The notes below the pieces were generated by a model, which saw nothing but the letters and a program-made list of their open reading frames with translations, was not told the origin of the DNA and made no database searches. From positions 1,116,001 through 1,180,000 of the forward strand of contig JAMSLZ010000005.1 of the NCBI GenBank assembly GCA_026027325.1: a stretch of 64,000 nucleotides of DNA, read 5' to 3'. Both the position numbers and the translations under genes were made by a program. Below, one piece after another: positions 58,600-64,000 of the stretch (positions are counted from its first letter, which is position 1; each line of letters opens with the position of its first letter). Origin of the DNA: Actinomucor elegans (lineage: Eukaryota; Mucoromycota; Mucoromycetes; Mucorales; Mucoraceae).

Positions 58600-60239
58600 C
58601 TAATTATACAAGACGTAGATCAATGTAGATATAACACCTATTAGCACTGCAAACATATATTGCACGCTCTTGATCTATACCATAGAATGAATTAATACGC
58701 GTTCATATATCAGTTTTAACTAACGTAATTTTTTTTTACCTGCATTGCATCTAAAAACCCTCCATTCTGGCGCGTATTCTTTTGCTGCCTTGTCAGTTCT
58801 TGAATCTGTTCTTGAAGATGCTTTGTCTTTTGTTTTTCTTCTTCCAAAGCTTTTATTAAAGAGGCCCTTTCTGATTTCAGTTCAGTATGATCTGTTAGTT
58901 CTTTCTCTAATTTGTGTAGCTCATGCTTTGCTGTCTGAATGGCCTGGTTTTGATATTTCCATTTCTCATCATACGACCTAATCTTGGCCTCTGCTTGATT
59001 CAGTTTCTGTTGTAGTTCATCCTAAGTCAATGTATCAGCACGCTTTGCTCAAGAAGAAAGAAAAAGGACTATCATGACTTACGCTTTTTCGCATCCTATC
59101 ATCACTAAACAATTTATCTAGATCCATGGCTGTGCTTTTGATCGTCTTTAATTCGTTTTCTACTTGTCTTGACTTATCTATTTCAGCCTAAATAAAACAT
59201 CTTTTGATCAGCCTTTTTTTTTCTTTATCAAAATTCTCTCCTATTCCATATCTTACCTGTAATTTGGATAATACTGATTCCAACTTTTTCGATCTTTTCC
59301 CTACTGTTGGCGCTCCTGTACCACCACCACCAGCTGCTGCTGTTGCAGCACTTGAATTCGCTATGGAAGATCCATTGGCCATTTCTGCAGATAATGTATT
59401 GATAGAAGAGGTGGATGATTTGCGCGTCAATAGCTACCAAGAAAATAAAAAGAAAAAGCCAAGTTAATATGCAAAAGCACCTGCTTTTTTTTTTTGTCGG
59501 GAACATACGTGAGGATCAGGATAGACTTGAACATGATGATTATTAGACAGTTCTTTGATGATACCATCATCCATTTGCGCTAGTGGTACTGGAAATATGT
59601 GGACCGAGCAAGATACTTTATGGTACATGACTAACGCCATATTGTTATTGAGTTTACCTTTTCAATATACAGAGTGATGAATGTTTTACCTGATCCATTG
59701 TCATTAATAATATCGATGCCAAATTCAATTTCATCTTGATCGTTCAGTTCTTTTGGTTCACTTTCTTCGCATTCGTTTGACAATCTCTCTCCATTGACAA
59801 AAGTACCGTTACTCGACTTTACATCTTTGATGTATACCTGTAGATTACATTTTTAGATCTTTCATCATGTCCATTCATATATTAGTAATTACTTTGGATT
59901 TATCACTCCAGATTTCAGCATGTTGTCTCGACAAGACTTTGGAATCAAAATACCCGTTAAATGCAGTTGGTGAAGTCTTTGTTGAAGTCTGTCGACCGAT
60001 ACGAATCCTGATTTTATCTTTGAGTTCAAGCGTCCTTGTCTGAAAGGAAGTGTTGTGGGGTTTTAGGATAATGGTCAAAGTGGATCCTCGCTTTTGTAAG
60101 GTGGACATGCCTATGGATGGGTTCCTGAATGATTAAGTCCAAGAAATCAAGGTGAGAATGAGGGTCGCAAACCTTTAGATTTTAGTAATTTAACAGTAGA
60201 TTCGTCATGCATCGGCAAAACGGTTGAAGACTCGGTCAT
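58600..60239 (-). CDS. Tail-anchored FHA-domain protein (SLMAP/Far10-like)
   Basis: Eight minus-strand exons: 60173-60239, 59893-60110, 59690-59837, 59509-59630, 59257-59433, 59083-59187, 58740-59021 and 58600-58674; 397 residues. The FHA phosphothreonine-binding fold is clear: IRIGRQTS, LSRQHAEIW, VYIKDVKSSNGTFVNGERLS and DEIEFGIDI. After a Ser/Ala/Gly-rich linker comes a long coiled coil (LNQAEAKIRSYDEKW to ELTRQQ) and a final hydrophobic helix YMFAVLIGVISTLIYVL, two residues before the end of the protein. FHA plus coiled coil plus tail anchor is the architecture of SLMAP and yeast Far9/Far10, which tether the STRIPAK phosphatase complex to membranes (family knowledge; membership here is inferred). 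It diverges from the methyltransferase gene (230 bp). Confidence 0.85.
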
Positions 60240-60469
60240 CATTAGTATAATAAAGAAAAGAAGAAGAAAAAAAGGAATTAGGTTTACTGGTTTTTTTTTT
60301 TTTTTTTTTTCTTACTCAACTGACGTCCTTATTCATCATAGAAACCCCCCCCCCCTTTTCCATAGGGTGTGTAACCATAAACATCAATGCAACACCAAGG
60401 AACTTTTTTTTTAAGTGACTCACAATCTTTAGGTAATCTTTTATTTGAGCTCTTTTTATTTCTTCCAAA

Positions 60470-61435
60470 ATGCCAATGCCAACTCGACCCCATTCAACTG
60501 CTTCTAAAGGCTTTCAAGCACAAGCCGATGCATACGGTACTGTTGTAGAAACTCGTTTCGAATAAACTTCTCCCAAGACTAACGCCACTGCTGTGATGCT
60601 AGCCAAAGCACGTCCTAGCTATCCAACTGAAGCCATCGAGTTCCTGCCTACACTATTACCTGCTACCCAGCAAGCGCCCTATAAGGTGTTGGATTTAGGT
60701 GCTGGTACAGGTATCATGACCAAACTTCTTGTACCTTACTTTACAGTCACTGCAGTTGAACCAGTTGACAACATGCGTCAAAAGCTCGAGTCATTTGTTC
60801 CCGAAGCTATTTCTCTCAAAGGCACAGCATGGTCTATTCCTTTGCCCGATGCTTCTCAAGACATGGTCATGTTGGCCCAATGTTTTCATTGGTTTGATGA
60901 TATACGTAGTTTGCAAGAGATCCATCGTGTACTCAAGCCTGGGGGCCTAGTTGTATTCATTTGGAACATGGAGAGCAAAGAACGATCCGAATGGGTAGCC
61001 AGATTAAGAGCGTAAGTTTTCCCCAAAACCAGAGAATTTAGCTTAAATTTTCCCTTTTTTTTATTTTTTATTTTTTTGCTTACATCAAAAGTTTGGATAT
61101 ATAGATTATATGAACAGTTTGATGGTGCTGCTCCTCAGTATCGTAAAGGTTATTGGAAAAACGTATTTGATACTGATGAAGCGAAACAGCTATTTGAATT
61201 GCCTTTAAATCACAAACGATTTGTATTTGACGTACCTGCGAAGCGAGAACATGTATGGTCTCGTATTACGAGTAAAAGTTACATTGCCATCTTGGACCAA
61301 GAACGATTAGACGAGTTGCATCAGCAGGTGGAACAAGTGTTGGAGGATCCCAAATATCAATTACCAAAGAATGGATCTCAAGACGAATTCATTTATTGTC
61401 ATGATTCTGATATGTATTGGTGCTATAAGAAATAG
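60470..61435 (+). CDS. Class I SAM-dependent methyltransferase
   Basis: Exons 60470-60536, 60603-61011 and 61105-61435; 268 residues. The first intron was recognised because the open frame otherwise stops in TTTCGAATAA; splicing joins FQAQADAY to AKARPSYP, the usual N-terminal helix. The SAM-binding motif I is VLDLGAGTGIMTKLL, the acidic end of strand 2 is VTAVEPVDNM, and motif IV-VI are MVMLAQCFHWFD and VLKPGGLVVFIWN. This places it in the Methyltransf_11 group with yeast Tmt1/Crg1-like small-molecule methyltransferases. The CFHWFD text is common in that group. The substrate cannot be deduced. No targeting signal seen. Confidence 0.88.
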
Positions 61436-61545
61436 ACTTTATTTAAGAAGAAAAAAAAAGCCATTATTTTATTGTTACAAACAATAAATCTAATCATTAT
61501 TATTATATAAATTATTAAGAGGTATTCATTAGAAAGTAAGTAATT

Positions 61546-63167
61546 TCAATAAAGGGCGGCTGTGGTCTTGTTTTGATGAAATAGTTGTTGCCTGCTGCTT
61601 TTCTTTTCATTGGGCTCTGTGCTAAACATTCCCCCTCGAATGGCTTTGACCCAATCGGATGCGTCTGGAGGAAAAGAAGATGATTGTTGTTGCTTTTTGA
61701 TAGTATAGCCAATCACTACCTTTTGAGGTAAAATGATAGCAGGGTTCTCTTCCTCTCGTGATTTCCAATTCTGCAGTGTTTTAATGTATTTAGAAGTAGA
61801 TCTAGTGGATCCTGTTGATTTTACAATCGTCTTTTCGGGCTCTTGTTTCAGTGGTGGGAGTAGCGTTGGAGGTATTGGTGACGGTGGTGTACTCAAAAGA
61901 TGATCAAACTGAATTTCAAGATTATCAAATGTCTTCAGAAGCTCATGCGATTCGGTGAATTCCAATGAACTGAAATCAATCTTGAGCGGTAGCTTCTTTT
62001 CATTTTCCTCTTCTTCTTGTAAAGACGATGTGTCTGCTTTTGTAGTGGTAATCGGCGCTGGTACCTTGATCAAAAATATTGATTCGTTATATTCCTCCTT
62101 TTGATACTTTTATGATTTTTTTTTTTTACCTTTGTATCCAATGGCAATGGCTTGGTGATGATTGGACAAATGTACTTTTTGGACTTTAGTGGGTTTGTTA
62201 AGGTGGTGAATACCTCTGGATGATTCATCATAAATTCAAAGACCCTAATCCATGTATTACTTTCCTTAACCAATTCCAATTGTAACAGATCGTCAGGCTG
62301 ATAGAGCAACGATGAGGATGAAATGTTGCTCGTCCGCTTATCCGTATACATCAATTGATGCTGTTTTTTCGTTCTCAAAGCGTTCCATAACATTTGGCGC
62401 GCTCGTTTAAACAATTGCTGTCTGTTTAAGAGTACAGGTAGCGAAATATAGGAAGTGGCTGAAACACTATCTGGCATTAATTGAGATACACCATCAATGC
62501 GAACACAAGTAGGAGCAAAAATAATAGCTAGAGCCTCAATGGACATTTGGTTTTTCTGCTGGTATTGTTGAACAGTGTGCGCCACTTCCATAAGAAATTG
62601 TAATAGATGAAGATGTTCATGAGGTAACATTTTGCATACTTCTTTGAGTCTTCGTTTCAGCGTTTCTTTGGTGTACTTTTCCTCATCTAAACACGAAACA
62701 AAATACAGGTTATATATACAACACACAAGCAGGTCATTTTTTTTTTATTACCGAACACGCTTAAAAACATGGATTGATAATGTCTCGGTATAACAGGTTC
62801 AGGCAATTGCTGAAGATACCGTTTAAATAATCCGGCAAGAGAATGCGTGGACAAGGTAGAAGGGAATTTAATCAGAAAGGGGTTGCTTTGCTCTTCAAAT
62901 TGCAATTGCAATTGATTTACGGCAGCAGTAGAACCGGATTTACGAAATATGCCTTCAGTATCTAAACCTGAAATAACAGTTTTTAGGGAATCATGATGCC
63001 CGAGAAAGAAAAAATAAATACATTCATAACGAACCTTTGTCTTGGATTTCTTGAAAGCATCGAGCAAGTATTCCGGGAATGGATAATCCCGAAGGTGTAG
63101 TATAATTGGAGCGTGCTAGTGCAGTAACAAGTGGTGAACCAAATAGAGGCGGTGAAGGTATCTTCAT
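61546..63167 (-). CDS. RhoGAP-domain protein
   Basis: GTPase-activating protein for Rho-family GTPases. Minus-strand exons: 63035-63167, 62752-62967, 62130-62686 and 61546-62064; 474 residues from MKIPSPPLFG. The RhoGAP domain spans about residues 1-200. It has the arginine finger in DTEGIFRKSGS, then FPSTLSTHSLAGLFKRYLQQLPEPVIP and MSIEALAIIFAPTCVR. The C-terminal half is low complexity with Pro-rich (PPSPIPPTLLPPLKQ) and Ser-rich parts and no second domain visible. The start is uncertain: the frame is open upstream to an ATG at 63272, but a CT-rich stretch ending in AG (TTTAG) just before the inner ATG suggests an intron. Confidence 0.88.
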
Positions 63168-63568
63168 TTGAAGGGAAGCTAAAGAAGAAAGAAAAGAAGA
63201 AAAAGTAAAGAAAAAAAAAGCGTTTATGGTTGCTGGGTAGTTCTGATCTGTTAACCCCTCTCGTTCTCTCACTCTCTCTCTCTCAGTGCTTCTTTCTGGT
63301 TGGACCTTTCTTTATATGGGTTTTGCTCCTTTTCGTGCTCAATTTTTATAATTATATATATAACGTCAGTTAGTTTGCTCGGAAATTATAGTTACTATTT
63401 GTCTTGTTTTTTAATATTAAGAATCCTTATTATGTTGGTTATTTTTACATTGAACAATGCATTAAATATAGAAAACGCGTCACGCTTTCAAGTTACGCGC
63501 GCGTCTGCTATTACTACTTTCTGCTCCTTTATGGGGATACACAATCCAAGTTTTGTTAAAGTCGAATA
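63168..63568. promoter_or_regulatory. Divergent promoter region with MCB-like ACGCGT site
   Basis: 400 bp between the RhoGAP and OB-fold genes. It has a CT microsatellite at 63262-63285, ACGCGT at 63475-63480 (the MluI cell-cycle box of MBF/DSC1 in fungi, by established knowledge), and an overlapping CG-rich ACGCGCGCGT at 63495-63504. These lie 65-95 bp before the OB-fold start codon. Function is inferred from the motif only. Confidence 0.4.
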
Positions 63569-64000
63569 ATGACCATTTTAAAATATAAAATTCTTCAAGT
63601 CACTGGAAAGAATCTATTGTTTCGAAAATGCGGCAAATGTACAAGCATTTTGGTTTTTGCTGTAGACGATGGACAAGGCAAAAGTCTTTTTTATTGTAAT
63701 AAATGCAAAGAACTTGCCGAATCGTATAAAATCACTTACCAATTGGAATTCATTGCTTTGGATATCTGTAAAAATCTCGTTGAAACAGCTATTGCTTACA
63801 ATGAAGTGACTGAAAAGTTCATTGGATGTACAGCTAATGCATTTGCCGAGGTAATCATAATTTGAGTTTTTTTTTCCCAAAGTTCTCGGTATAACTCGGC
63901 CGTTCTCTAGTTTTTAGAGCAAGATCCTTTGCTCATTCGAAAATTAGAACAAGAATTAGTGGGCATGTACTGTACAGTAGAAGTTTTAAACAAAAAAACA
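63569..64000 (+). CDS. Zinc-ribbon / OB-fold protein, RPA1 C-terminus-like (3' end outside window)
   Basis: Partial: exon 1 is 63569-63850 and exon 2 runs from 63911 past the window end; the 60-nt intron must end at the CTCTAG (63910), because the later TTTTTAG would give an early stop. Visible features: a four-Cys ribbon, RKCGKCTSIL plus YCNKCKE, followed by YKITYQLEFIALDICKNLVETAIAYNEVTEKFIGCTANAFAEFL. This order (ribbon inside an OB fold, then D-x-x-x-NLVETAIAYNE and a G-C-TA motif) resembles the C-terminal ssDNA-binding domain of RPA1. Alternatives are MEIOB-like or shieldin-2-like OB-fold proteins. It begins directly at this domain, unlike RPA1, so it may be a paralogue or lack N-terminal exons lying upstream. 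Confidence 0.5.

Noticed and set aside
63168..63272. N-terminal extension of the RhoGAP protein from ATG 63272
   Set aside because: The added text is Phe/Ser-rich from a CT-rich tract ending in AG, which looks like an intron; the inner ATG gives a normal start.

Overview
The window looks like fungal nuclear DNA, most likely from the Mucoromycota (Mucorales-like). This is an inference. The genes have many short GT-AG introns (mostly 47-70 nt) with CTAAC/CTGAC-like branch sites. The intergenic DNA is AT-rich with long A and T runs. The gene set is fungal: kynurenine 3-monooxygenase, SEC1, TIM8, COA3, DPH3, a Gtr2/RagC GTPase and an Arp2/3 subunit. There is also a decayed Tc1/mariner-like element and an F-box pseudogene of a kind common in these fungi. 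I see no operons, CRISPR arrays, rRNA or tRNA genes. All gene models were spliced by eye; junctions were accepted when the frame closed and conserved residues were restored.

Layout: 0-9.6 kb has the 3' part of a kinesin-4-like motor, a disordered protein of unknown function with an RVxF motif, and COA3. 12-15 kb has the FG nucleoporin NUP54/NUP57 converging on an unknown protein with one membrane segment. 17.5-28 kb has SEC1 (13 exons, one of 7 nt), an MBOAT lysophospholipid acyltransferase, a flavin monooxygenase, Arp2/3 subunit 1 and an EF-hand mitochondrial carrier. 30-39.5 kb has a secreted DCR2-type phosphatase with MABP-like repeats, kynurenine 3-monooxygenase, RCC1 and Gtr2/RagC. 39.7-41 kb holds the transposon remnant. 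41.4-44.7 kb has a PROPPIN (with a GC-AG intron) and an OFD1/TPA1 dioxygenase. 46-51 kb has small genes: a REX1B-like protein, TIM8, a hot-dog thioesterase, DPH3 and a BAP31-like ER protein. 51.5-52.2 kb is an F-box pseudogene and 53.2-54.5 kb is eIF2-alpha. 54.5-57.9 kb is gene-poor and carries a 529-bp element with 110-bp terminal inverted repeats. 57.9-64 kb has a Gly/Tyr-rich protein, a tail-anchored FHA protein, a methyltransferase, a RhoGAP protein and the start of a zinc-ribbon/OB-fold gene.

The genes are mostly unrelated housekeeping functions: vesicle fusion and ER traffic (SEC1, BAP31), Ran and nuclear pore (RCC1, NUP54), actin and Rho (ARPC1, RhoGAP), nutrient signalling and translation (Gtr2, eIF2-alpha, DPH3, OFD1), mitochondria (COA3, TIM8, carrier) and lipid/NAD metabolism. 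Many neighbours converge with gaps of only 60-250 bp, while long gaps sit in front of divergent or isolated promoters. I found no coherent new multi-gene system. The notable items are splicing oddities (4-, 6- and 7-nt coding exons, skipped proximal AGs, a GC-AG intron), two inverted-repeat elements, a decayed transposon whose long inverted repeats are still visible, and several unassigned proteins.
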